Source: Knufia peltigerae
Taxonomy: Eukaryota > Ascomycota > Eurotiomycetes > Chaetothyriales > Trichomeriaceae
Assembly: GCA_030247855.1 (NCBI GenBank)
Contig: JAPDRN010000054.1
Location: forward strand, 1 to 64,000
Direction: 5' to 3'
DNA length: 64,000 bases
Positions 7,674-14,859 of the stretch are shown piece after piece. The notes beneath the pieces were generated by a model. That model made no database searches and was not told where the DNA came from. It worked only from the letters and a program-made list of their open reading frames with translations. Numbering within the stretch: the first letter of the stretch is position 1; each line of letters begins with the position of its first letter. The translations under genes were made by a program, and so were the position numbers.

Positions 7674-8834
7674 TCAACAGGCTTCAGCCACCGCAGTGCG
7701 GCTGCGCCCCAGCCACGCCAGCAGCAGCGCCGACGCCGCCAGCAGGCCACCGGCCACCGGAATCGCCGCGTAGCCCAGCCCCAGGCTGATCACCGCACCA
7801 CCCAGCGCCGCGCCCAGTGCATTGCCGAGGTTGAACGCACCCACGTTGATCGACGACGCCAGCCCCGGCGCCTCGCTGGCGGCCTGCATCACCCGGATCT
7901 GCAGCGGCGGCACGATGGCGAAGGTCGCTGCACCGAACAGCAACACGCCAAGCGCTGCGGTGGCGTGATTCATGAAGGCCAGTGGCAGCACGAACATCAG
8001 CGCCGCCAGAACCGCCAGCAGGATGCGGGTCGAACCGTCCAGCGACCAGTCGGCCATGCGTCCGCCGATGCCGTTGCCGAAGGTAAAACCAATGCCGATC
8101 AGTGCCAGCGACAACGCGATGAAGGCGTTGGACGCGCCGGTCAACTCGGTCAACACCGGCGCCACGTAGGTGTAGAGGGTGAACATCGCGCCTGCGCCCA
8201 GCACCGTGGTCGCCATCGCCAGCAGCACCTGCGGCTGCATGATCGATTTCAGTTCACGTCGAACATCCGGGCGTGCACCCGCGGCCGACGGCGGCAGTGC
8301 CATGGCCAACGCGGTGATCGCCACCACGCCGAGTACAGCAGTGCCGGCAAAGGCCAGGCGCCACCCCAGCTGCTGGCCGACCCAGGTCGCCAGCGGCACG
8401 CCTCCGATGTTGGCGATGGTCAGGCCCATGAACATCGTCGCCACCGCCGCTGCCTGCTTGTCCTTCGGCACCAGGCTGGCGGCGACCACCGCACCGATGC
8501 CGAAGAAGGCACCGTGGTTGAGGCTGGTGACCAGGCGCGACAACAGCAGCAGGCCGTAGTTCGGGGCCAGCGCCGACAGCAGGTTGCCGACCACGAAGAT
8601 CGACATCAACAGCATCAGCGCGGTGCGCTTGCCGAAGCGTCCCATCAGCAGGGTCATCACCGGTGCGCCCAGCATCACGCCCACCGCGTAGGCGGTGATC
8701 AGCATGCCGGCAGTGGGGATGCTGACCCCCACTCCGCTGGCGATGACCGGCAACAGGCCCATCGGGGTGAACTCGGTGGTGCCAATGGCGAATGCGCCGA
8801 CGGCGAGTGCCAGCAATGCGGCTCTGGAATTCAT
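7674..8834 (-). CDS. MFS transporter, DHA1 family drug/arabinose efflux type
   Basis: Starting at ATG 8834 gives 386 aa with about 12 hydrophobic helices, the standard size of DHA1 permeases. It begins AALLALAVGAFAIGTTEFTP, typical of the AraJ/YdhP/NepI-like branch, and has the intracellular loop 2-3 motif GRFGKRTALMLL. These carriers export small molecules (sugars, nucleosides, drugs) by proton antiport; the substrate cannot be told from the sequence. It is a single gene bounded by non-coding DNA on both sides. A longer reading to 8975 is possible but lacks a good start and would add an unhydrophobic leader. Confidence 0.9.
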   Translation of the reverse strand: MNSRAALLALAVGAFAIGTTEFTPMGLLPVIASGVGVSIPTAGMLITAYAVGVMLGAPVMTLLMGRFGKRTALMLLMSIFVVGNLLSALAPNYGLLLLSRLVTSLNHGAFFGIGAVVAASLVPKDKQAAAVATMFMGLTIANIGGVPLATWVGQQLGWRLAFAGTAVLGVVAITALAMALPPSAAGARPDVRRELKSIMQPQVLLAMATTVLGAGAMFTLYTYVAPVLTELTGASNAFIALSLALIGIGFTFGNGIGGRMADWSLDGSTRILLAVLAALMFVLPLAFMNHATAALGVLLFGAATFAIVPPLQIRVMQAASEAPGLASSINVGAFNLGNALGAALGGAVISLGLGYAAIPVAGGLLAASALLLAWLGRSRTAVAEAC

Positions 8835-8960
8835 GGGGGTTGCCTGCGTGGGGCAGGCCCTGTGGAAAATGAGCGCGTAGCCTGCGCGCTTTGCCGGCCG
8901 GGAGTAAGCCACTACGCGGGAAAACAGTGTTGATCCCGATTCACAAGTGTCGCCATCCGG

Positions 8961-8983
8961 GTAGCGCCGGGCCATGCCCGGCG
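8961..8983. repeat. SMAG palindrome (GTAG-CGCCGGGC type)
   Basis: GTAG followed by a perfect dyad CGCCGGGC/GCCCGGCG with an AT spacer. This is the form of the S. maltophilia SMAG family: short stem-loop with GTAG at one end. It lies between the 5' end of the MFS gene and the 3' end of terC. Confidence 0.8.
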
Positions 8984-9000
8984 AACGCAGCGGCGCCCGG

Positions 9001-9032
9001 AAAGCAGAACCCCCGGCGCTGGCCGGGGGTTC
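9001..9032 (-). terminator. Rho-independent terminator of terC
   Basis: An 11-bp perfect stem GAACCCCCGGC/GCCGGGGGTTC (9007-9032) with a 4-nt loop lies 10 bases beyond the terC stop. Read on the minus strand it is followed by TGCTTT, a modest U-tract; there is none on the other side. Confidence 0.75.
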
Positions 9033-9041
9033 GGGGATTGC

Positions 9042-9791
9042 TTACCAGTCGCCAGCACCCGGCACGTGGTGTTCGCGTGCGCGGCGGCGCATCAGCAGGT
9101 TCAGCCACTCCACCAGCACCGAGAAGCCCATCGCGGCGTAGATGTAGGGCTTGGGCACGTGCACGTCCAGGCCGTCCAGGATCAGCACCGCGCCGATCAG
9201 CAGGATGAAGGCCAGGGCCAGCATCTTCACGGTCGGGTTGGCATCGATGAAGCGGCCCAGCGGGTTGGCCGCCAGCAGCATCACCGCCACCGACAACAGG
9301 ATCGCCGCCACCATCACCGGCACGTGGTCGGCGATGCCGACGGCGGTGATCACCGAATCCAGCGAGAACACGATGTCGATGACCGCGATCTGCGCGATCA
9401 CGTAGCCGAACACCGCCGAGGTCTTGGTGGTGGTCGGGTCCTCGTCCTCGCCACCGGTGATCATCTCCTTGATCTCCATCCAGCCCTTGATGATCAGGAA
9501 CAGGCCACCGACGATCAGCACCAGGTCGCGGATGGAGATGCCCATGCCGGCCACGGTGAACAGGTTCGCCTGCATGTGCGCCAGGTACGCCAGCGAGACC
9601 AGCAGGCCGATACGGGTGATGCAGGCCACGGCGATGCCGAGACGGCGTGCGAACGGGCGGCGGTTCTCCGGCAGCTTGCTGACGGCAATGGAAATGAACA
9701 CCAGGTTGTCGATGCCGAGCACGATTTCCAGCGCGCTCAGGGTGAACAGGGTCAACCAGACATTCGGATCGGCGAGAAACTCAAGGGACAT
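9042..9791 (-). CDS. TerC family integral membrane protein
   Basis: A 249-residue polytopic protein with about seven helices. The family signature is present twice: LEIVLGIDNLVFI near the N-terminus and IDIVFSLDSVITAVG in the middle; the acidic residues in these helices are the proposed metal-handling sites. TerC/YoaE/YgdQ-type proteins have been linked to tellurite resistance and to manganese export; which applies here is unknown. No other tellurite genes are near, so a general metal or redox role is more likely. A good terminator follows, and dgkA lies upstream on the same strand. Confidence 0.92.
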   Translation of the reverse strand: MSLEFLADPNVWLTLFTLSALEIVLGIDNLVFISIAVSKLPENRRPFARRLGIAVACITRIGLLVSLAYLAHMQANLFTVAGMGISIRDLVLIVGGLFLIIKGWMEIKEMITGGEDEDPTTTKTSAVFGYVIAQIAVIDIVFSLDSVITAVGIADHVPVMVAAILLSVAVMLLAANPLGRFIDANPTVKMLALAFILLIGAVLILDGLDVHVPKPYIYAAMGFSVLVEWLNLLMRRRAREHHVPGAGDW

Positions 9792-9822
9792 GGGAAGTCT
9801 TCAACAAGGGAAGGAAGATGGA

Positions 9823-10218
9823 TCAGCCGACGCTGGCCGGGAACAATCGCGGCACCAGCACCAGGGCCCAGCACAGCAGCACGTTCATCATCAGCACGAA
9901 CACCGCCGCCGAGCCCATGTCCTTGGCGCGGCCGGCCAGTTCATGGATTTCCGCACCATAGCGCTCGATTACCGCCTCGATGGCCGAATTGGCCAGCTCC
10001 ATCGCCAGCACCAGCAGCATCGAGCCGATCATCAGCGCGCGCTCCACCGGGGTCTGGCCCAGCCAGATCGCCAGCGGGGTCAGCAGCACCAGCAGGTAGA
10101 CCTCCAGCCGGAACGAGGACTCGTGCAGCCAGGCGGCTCGCAGGCCCTGCCAGGACCAGCGGGCGGCCTGGAAGATGCGACGTGGGCCGCGGGGCATGTG
10201 GCCGAACTGATCAGCCAC
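9823..10218 (-). CDS. dgkA: Diacylglycerol kinase DgkA
   Basis: Phosphorylates diacylglycerol, released by glycan-modifying enzymes, to phosphatidic acid in the inner membrane. The core motif ELANSAIEAVIERYG followed by GRAKDMGSAAVFV contains the catalytic glutamate and matches E. coli DgkA closely; three helices are predicted. The start is uncertain: GTG 10218 gives 131 aa beginning MADQFGH, whereas ATG 10197 gives 124 aa; neither has a strong ribosome-binding site. I chose the GTG because the longer N-terminus reads like an intact cytoplasmic leader. It is 31 bases upstream of terC on the same strand. Confidence 0.93.
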   Translation of the reverse strand: MADQFGHMPRGPRRIFQAARWSWQGLRAAWLHESSFRLEVYLLVLLTPLAIWLGQTPVERALMIGSMLLVLAMELANSAIEAVIERYGAEIHELAGRAKDMGSAAVFVLMMNVLLCWALVLVPRLFPASVG

Positions 10219-10442
10219 GGGTGAAGGATCCAGCAACAGGGGCGCGGCGCAGCGACCGCTCAGACGCACGGCAGGGAATCATGGGTGCACAGGGATAGGC
10301 AGACAGCCCCCATTTTGCCACAAGGGCGGCAACGGCACCCCGGATGCCCCGTCGCAATGCCCCGCGAACGACCCAGCACGGCCAAGCGCGGGGCCAGGCC
10401 AGCTTCTATGATGGATGCCCCCCTGCCCTGCCGGAGAGCCTG

Positions 10443-11141
10443 ATGACCCGTCCCCGCACCTGCCTGATCCTGCTCGGCCTGCTGACCGCGCCGCTGGCCC
10501 AGGCCCTGAGCCCGCCGGCACCGCCGCAGATCCCTGCGCAGGTCTCCAACGTGGCCTGGGCCGCCGACATGGCGTCCTTCGCCACCGCCGACCGGACCAA
10601 TCCGCCGCCGCGCGGCGGCATCGAATTCATTGGCAGCTCGTCCTTCCGCATGTGGGACAGCCTGGCCCAGGACTTCCCGGGGCAACCGGTGTTCAACCGC
10701 GGCTTCGGTGGCTCGGAAGTACGCGACAGCACCTGGTATGCCGGCCAGGCCATCGTGCCGTACGCGCCGTGCAAGGTGTTCTTCTACGCCGGCGACAACG
10801 ACCTCAACAGCGGCCGCAGCGCGACCCAGGTACGCGACGACGTGGTGGCCTTCGTGCAGCGCGTGCATCGCGACCTGCCGAAGACGAAGGTGGAATACGT
10901 CTCCATCAAGCCCAGCCCATCGCGGGCGCACCTGCTGCCGGCGATCAACGACGCCAACGCGAAGATCAAGGCCGCGTTGGCGAAGCTGCCCAACACCGGC
11001 TACACCGACATCTACACACCGATGCTCGCGGCCGACGGCCAGCCCGATGCGTCGTTGTTCCGCGAGGACATGCTGCACATGACCCCGGCCGGCTATGCGA
11101 TCTGGACCAAGGCGCTGGCGCCGAAGGTGAAGTGCGATTGA
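10443..11141 (+). CDS. Secreted SGNH/GDSL hydrolase family protein
   Basis: Starting at ATG 10443, after a GGAGA site, gives 232 aa with a signal peptide cut near AQALS. SGNH blocks are recognisable: FIGSSSFRMW (block I with nucleophile Ser), GFGGSEVRDS (block II Gly), FYAGDNDLNSG (block III Asn) and DMLHMTPAGYAIW (block V Asp and His). The protein is probably a periplasmic or secreted esterase acting on acyl or acetyl esters; the substrate is unknown. It converges on the sensor kinase gene, with an inverted pair of SMAG palindromes in the gap. Confidence 0.85.
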   Translation: MTRPRTCLILLGLLTAPLAQALSPPAPPQIPAQVSNVAWAADMASFATADRTNPPPRGGIEFIGSSSFRMWDSLAQDFPGQPVFNRGFGGSEVRDSTWYAGQAIVPYAPCKVFFYAGDNDLNSGRSATQVRDDVVAFVQRVHRDLPKTKVEYVSIKPSPSRAHLLPAINDANAKIKAALAKLPNTGYTDIYTPMLAADGQPDASLFREDMLHMTPAGYAIWTKALAPKVKCD

Positions 11142-11159
11142 GTCAGCGCACCTGCTGCG

Positions 11160-11235
11160 GTAGGTGCCAACCTTGGTTGGCATCCGCGCGCCCGCGCGTG
11201 GCCCGCTGAAAGCGCCGACCCAGGTCGGCATCTAC
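11160..11235. repeat. Inverted pair of SMAG palindromes
   Basis: The first copy (11160-11183) reads GTAGGTGCCAACC/GGTTGGCA; the second (11212-11235) is reversed, GCCGACC/GGTCGGC ending in CTAC. The GTAG tips point outward. The pair sits between two convergent genes, a position where it could act as a bidirectional transcription end or mRNA stabiliser. Confidence 0.8.
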
Positions 11236-11262
11236 CAAGCGCGTGCCACCACCGGCTGTGCG

Positions 11263-12534
11263 TTACCGGAAAATCACCGTCGCCTCGGTGCCCTTGCCCA
11301 GCTCGCTGGCCAGACTGACCTTCCAGCCGAAACGATCACACAGGCGACGCACGATCGACAGACCCAGGCCAGTACCCTGCGGGCGGCTGGGATCGGCACG
11401 ATAGAAGGGCTCGAACGCACGCGACAGCGCGTCGGCGGACATGCCGATGCCGGTATCGCTTACCACCACCCGGTCATTGTGCACGTGCACGTCGATGCGA
11501 CCTTCGTCGGTATAGCTGCAGGCGTTGCGCACCAGATTGCTGATCACCACCTGCAGCACCCGCGGCGGTGCGTGCAGCTGCACGGCCGCGTCACTGTGCA
11601 GGTGCACCGCCAGCGGCCGGCCCACCAGCAGCTCGTTGGCGTTGTCCACTTCGTAGCGGACGATATCGTTGACCTCGAACAGCTCTATCTGCGGCTCGAC
11701 GTCGGCCTCCCGGGCCAGGATCAGGAAGGCATCGATCACCGCTTCCATGTCCCGCCCAGCACGCTGGATGCGCTGCAGGCTGCGGCGCAGGCGCGGCTCC
11801 AGGCTTTCATCACCCAGCGCCATGTCACTGGCCACCCGGATGACCGTCAGCGGCGTGCGCAGTTCATGGCTGGCATCACGGGTGAAGTTGCGTTCGCGTG
11901 CCACGTGCGCGGTGACCCGGTTGGCCAGCGAATGCAGCGCCGCCGCCAGTTGCCGGGTCTCGCCCTGCATGTCCGCCGGCAGCTTGTTCGGCTCCAGGTC
12001 GGCCGCTTCCGGATGGCCCGGATCCCAGCGCGAGACGCGGCGCGCCAGCCAGTTCACCGGTGATACCAGGCGTTTGGAGGCGCGGTAGGTGATCCACGAG
12101 GCGCCATACACCGCCAGCAGGGTCAGCAGCACCGGCACGATGCCGAACCAGAACGCCAGCATCTCCGCGCGCGAGCGCAGGAACACCAGGTACAGGCGGC
12201 CCTCCTCACGGGCGTCGACCAGCACCAGCTGATCGTCGTCGGGCAGTTCGTGGAAACCCGGTTCCAACGTGCGCAGGTTGGCGGGCAGCGACAGGCTGGA
12301 CTGCCCGCGTTCCAGCAGGTAGCCACGGATGTTCTGGGTATTGGGCGGCGGCTGCACGGCCGAGGCCTCATGCAGCGTCCAGTAGTACGCCGCTTCTTCG
12401 CGCAGGGCTGCACCGACCAGGCTGTGCTTGATCACCAGCGAAACCAGCCAGGCACCCAGCAGGATACCCAGGCTGGCCAGCACGGCTTGCAGGATGAAGG
12501 CGATACGGATCTTGCGCGGCAGGCCGTGCGGCAT
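11263..12534 (-). CDS. Two-component sensor histidine kinase
   Basis: A 423-residue inner-membrane kinase: helix about 11-36, periplasmic domain about 37-125, helix about 126-150, then HisKA with phospho-acceptor His223 in RDASHELRTPLT, and a HATPase domain with N box NLVRNACSY, G1 DTGIGM and G2 GTGLGLSIV. The periplasmic domain has no recognisable fold and is rich in acidic residues. The partner response regulator is encoded 150 bases upstream on the same strand. The stimulus cannot be told from the sequence, and I do not equate this pair with a named system. Confidence 0.93.
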   Translation of the reverse strand: MPHGLPRKIRIAFILQAVLASLGILLGAWLVSLVIKHSLVGAALREEAAYYWTLHEASAVQPPPNTQNIRGYLLERGQSSLSLPANLRTLEPGFHELPDDDQLVLVDAREEGRLYLVFLRSRAEMLAFWFGIVPVLLTLLAVYGASWITYRASKRLVSPVNWLARRVSRWDPGHPEAADLEPNKLPADMQGETRQLAAALHSLANRVTAHVARERNFTRDASHELRTPLTVIRVASDMALGDESLEPRLRRSLQRIQRAGRDMEAVIDAFLILAREADVEPQIELFEVNDIVRYEVDNANELLVGRPLAVHLHSDAAVQLHAPPRVLQVVISNLVRNACSYTDEGRIDVHVHNDRVVVSDTGIGMSADALSRAFEPFYRADPSRPQGTGLGLSIVRRLCDRFGWKVSLASELGKGTEATVIFR

Positions 12535-12648
12535 TGCGGTGTCCCGGTCAGAGCGCTGCGATTATAGGCAGCGCGCTGTGCCGTGATCGTGCATGGACGA
12601 TGACGAGCCGGTATCCGGAACGTTCACCCCTTCCCTGCCGACCACAGC

Positions 12649-12677
12649 CGTGCCGGTTCTGCTGCAACACCGGCACG
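12649..12677 (-). terminator. Hairpin after the response regulator gene
   Basis: A 9-bp dyad CGTGCCGGT/ACCGGCACG lies just beyond the response regulator stop, before the kinase gene. There is no U-tract, so it is more likely an attenuating or mRNA-stabilising hairpin that lowers kinase expression than a true terminator. Confidence 0.4.
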
Positions 12678-12684
12678 ACGTCGA

Positions 12685-13398
12685 TCAGGCCATCGGCTGG
12701 GCAATATCGGCGATGCGATAGCCCGCGCTCTGCACGGTGTGCAGCAGCGGCCGGTCGAACGGCTTGTCGATGATCTTGCGCAGGTTGTACAGATGGCTGC
12801 GCAACGTGTCCGAATCGGGCAGGCCGTTGCCCCAGATCTCACGCTCGATTTCCTGGCGGGTGACCACGCGCGGCGATTCGCGCATCAGGATGGTCAGCAG
12901 GCGCAGGCCGATCGGCGACAGCTGCAGCTCGGTGCCGGCACGGGTGGCACGCATGCTGACCGGATCGAGCACCAGATCGGCCACCTTGAGTACTTCCGAA
13001 CCGACCTGGCGACGCTCGCGGCGGATCAGCGCACGCAGGCGGGCTTCCAGTTCCTGGATCGCGAACGGCTTGGTCAGGTAATCATCGGCACCAAAGCCGA
13101 GGCCGGTGAGCTTGTCATCCAGCGTGTCGCGCGCGGTCAGCATCAGCACCGGGGTCGACTTGCGCGCATCGTTGCGCAGCCGGCGGCACACTTCGATGCC
13201 ATCCAGTCGCGGCAGCATCAGGTCCAGCACGACCACGTCGTAGCTGTTCTCGGCAGCCAGACGGTAGCCGTCCAGGCCATCCTGCGCATAGTCCACCTCG
13301 AAGCCACGGCCTTCCAGGTATTCTCCGATCATCTCGGAGATGTTGCGGTTGTCTTCGACCACCAGCACCAAGCCGGAAGTCTCCTTCGTCTGACGCAT
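12685..13398 (-). CDS. OmpR/PhoB family response regulator
   Basis: Starting at ATG 13398, after AAGGGA, gives 237 aa. The receiver domain has the acidic pair in VVEDN, phospho-acceptor Asp59 in VVVLDLMLPRLDG, the conserved Thr in LMLTARD and Lys in DDYLTKPFA. The C-terminal winged helix (about 140-230) ends with DTLRSHLYNLRKIIDKPF and VQSAGYRI, typical of this family. It is the first gene of the pair with the histidine kinase. An in-frame upstream ATG would add 11 residues without improving the match. Confidence 0.94.
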   Translation of the reverse strand: MRQTKETSGLVLVVEDNRNISEMIGEYLEGRGFEVDYAQDGLDGYRLAAENSYDVVVLDLMLPRLDGIEVCRRLRNDARKSTPVLMLTARDTLDDKLTGLGFGADDYLTKPFAIQELEARLRALIRRERRQVGSEVLKVADLVLDPVSMRATRAGTELQLSPIGLRLLTILMRESPRVVTRQEIEREIWGNGLPDSDTLRSHLYNLRKIIDKPFDRPLLHTVQSAGYRIADIAQPMA

Positions 13399-13488
13399 GA
13401 GAATCCCTTTTTCTTCAGCTTTGTGAAACATGCCCGATCGACGGTGCACGCGATGTGAAGTTGCGTCAATGAAAAGAAGATGGCGTGC

Positions 13489-14136
13489 TCACAGCAGCGG
13501 TTTCAGCAGCGGCCATACGTTGTCCAGCACTTTCGGCTGCGCCTGCGCGGTGGGATGCAGGCCGTCGGCCTGCATCAGCCCCGGCTGCAGGGCTACGCCT
13601 TCCAGCAGGAACGGCAGCAACGGCACCTTGTACTGGGTGGCTAGTGCCCGGTACGCCGCCGCCAGGCGCTGGCGGTAGCCCGGGCCATAGTTGGGCGGCA
13701 CGTCGATGCCCAGCAGCAGCACCTTGGCACCGACGTTCTGGCTGGCCTGCACCATTTTTTCCAGGTTTCCCTGCACCTGCACCGGGGTCAGCCCGCGCAA
13801 CGCATCGTTGCCACCGAGGGCGATCACCACCACCGTGGGCTTTTCCCGGGCGAGCAGGCCCGGCAGGCGGGTGAGTGCGCCGGCAGTGGTTTCCCCGCTC
13901 ATGCTGGCGTTGACGATGCGCGGCGGGGTTTTCGACTGCTGCCTGACCCGCTGCTGCAGCAGGCTGACCCAGCCGGCATCGGCCGGGATATTGTGGGCGG
14001 CACTGAGGCTGTCACCGAGCACCAGCACGGTACCGCCGCCCGGACCTTTGGCACACGCCAGTGCCGGCAACAGCAGCAACCCTAGCAACAGCATCATCAT
14101 TGCGCCGGCTTGCCGGCTCCATCCCGTCTTGTGCAT
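13489..14136 (-). CDS. Arylesterase / TesA-like SGNH lipase
   Basis: A 215-residue enzyme with a signal peptide (cut near ALACAKG), preceded by GGAG. All SGNH motifs are visible: GDSLSAAHNI with nucleophile Ser43, the SMSGETTAG block, ALGGND around 107-111 and the catalytic DGLHP near the C-terminus. This is the TesA/acyl-CoA thioesterase I - lysophospholipase L1 family, periplasmic in E. coli. It is divergent from the ABC transporter genes and its start overlaps the presumed ABC start region, an arrangement also known for E. coli tesA-ybbAP, which supports the call. Confidence 0.92.
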   Translation of the reverse strand: MHKTGWSRQAGAMMMLLLGLLLLPALACAKGPGGGTVLVLGDSLSAAHNIPADAGWVSLLQQRVRQQSKTPPRIVNASMSGETTAGALTRLPGLLAREKPTVVVIALGGNDALRGLTPVQVQGNLEKMVQASQNVGAKVLLLGIDVPPNYGPGYRQRLAAAYRALATQYKVPLLPFLLEGVALQPGLMQADGLHPTAQAQPKVLDNVWPLLKPLL

Positions 14137-14859
14137 TGGAGTCTCCTCATCGACAGCCTGTCCCCCCGCAGCGCGCCCGTCGCCATCGCCGTCGACCAGG
14201 TCGGCAAATCCGTGCATGGCCCGGAGGGTGAAGTCCACATACTGGACAACATCACCCTGACCGTCCATGAAGGCACCAGCGTGGCCATCGTCGGCGCCTC
14301 CGGTTCCGGCAAGACCACCCTGCTCGGCCTGCTGGCCGGGCTGGACCTGCCCAGCCGTGGCCGCATCGCGCTGGCGGGCCAGGATCTGACCGCACTGGAC
14401 GAAGAAGCGCGTGCACAGCTGCGCGCGCGCGACGTTGGCTTCGTGTTCCAGAGCTTCCATCTGCTGCCGGCGCTGACAGCCGCAGAGAACATCGCACTGC
14501 CGCTGGAACTGGCCGGGCGCGAGGACCGCACGCGGGTGGACGAGGTGCTGGCTGCGGTCGGGCTCTCGCATCGCGCCCGCCACTATCCGCGGCAGTTGTC
14601 CGGCGGCGAGCAGCAGCGTGTGGCCCTCGCCCGTGCGTTCGTCAGCCGCCCGCGCATCCTGTTCGCCGATGAGCCCACCGGCTCGCTGGACCAGGCCACC
14701 GGCCAGCACATCAGCGATCTGCTGTTCGAACTCAATGCCGGCAGCGGGACGACGCTGGTGCTGGTCACCCACGACCTGCGCCTGGCACAGCGCTGCCAGT
14801 ACATCCATCGCATCGACAACGGCCGCCTGCAGCCGGTGGAACATGGAGTGGACGCATGA
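14131..14859 (+). CDS. ABC transporter ATP-binding protein (YbbA/LolD type)
   Basis: About 242 aa. Complete ATPase motifs: Walker A GASGSGKTT, Q-loop VFQSFHLLPALT, signature LSGGEQQR, Walker B ILFADEPTGSLD and H-loop VTHD. It belongs to the MacB/LolD/YbbA group that partners with FtsX-like permeases, and overlaps the permease gene by 4 nt. The start is unclear: TTG 14110 and GTG 14131 are in frame but lie inside the divergent esterase; no ATG is usable before the ATPase domain. The tesA-ybbA-ybbP layout matches E. coli, where it is implicated in envelope lipid or peptide handling. Confidence 0.93.
   Translation: MHWSLLIDSLSPRSAPVAIAVDQVGKSVHGPEGEVHILDNITLTVHEGTSVAIVGASGSGKTTLLGLLAGLDLPSRGRIALAGQDLTALDEEARAQLRARDVGFVFQSFHLLPALTAAENIALPLELAGREDRTRVDEVLAAVGLSHRARHYPRQLSGGEQQRVALARAFVSRPRILFADEPTGSLDQATGQHISDLLFELNAGSGTTLVLVTHDLRLAQRCQYIHRIDNGRLQPVEHGVDA

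Noticed and set aside
7507..7789. Small open frames of 88-90 codons in the palindromic region
   Set aside because: They read through the palindromic element, lack ribosome-binding sites and overlap each other in different frames.
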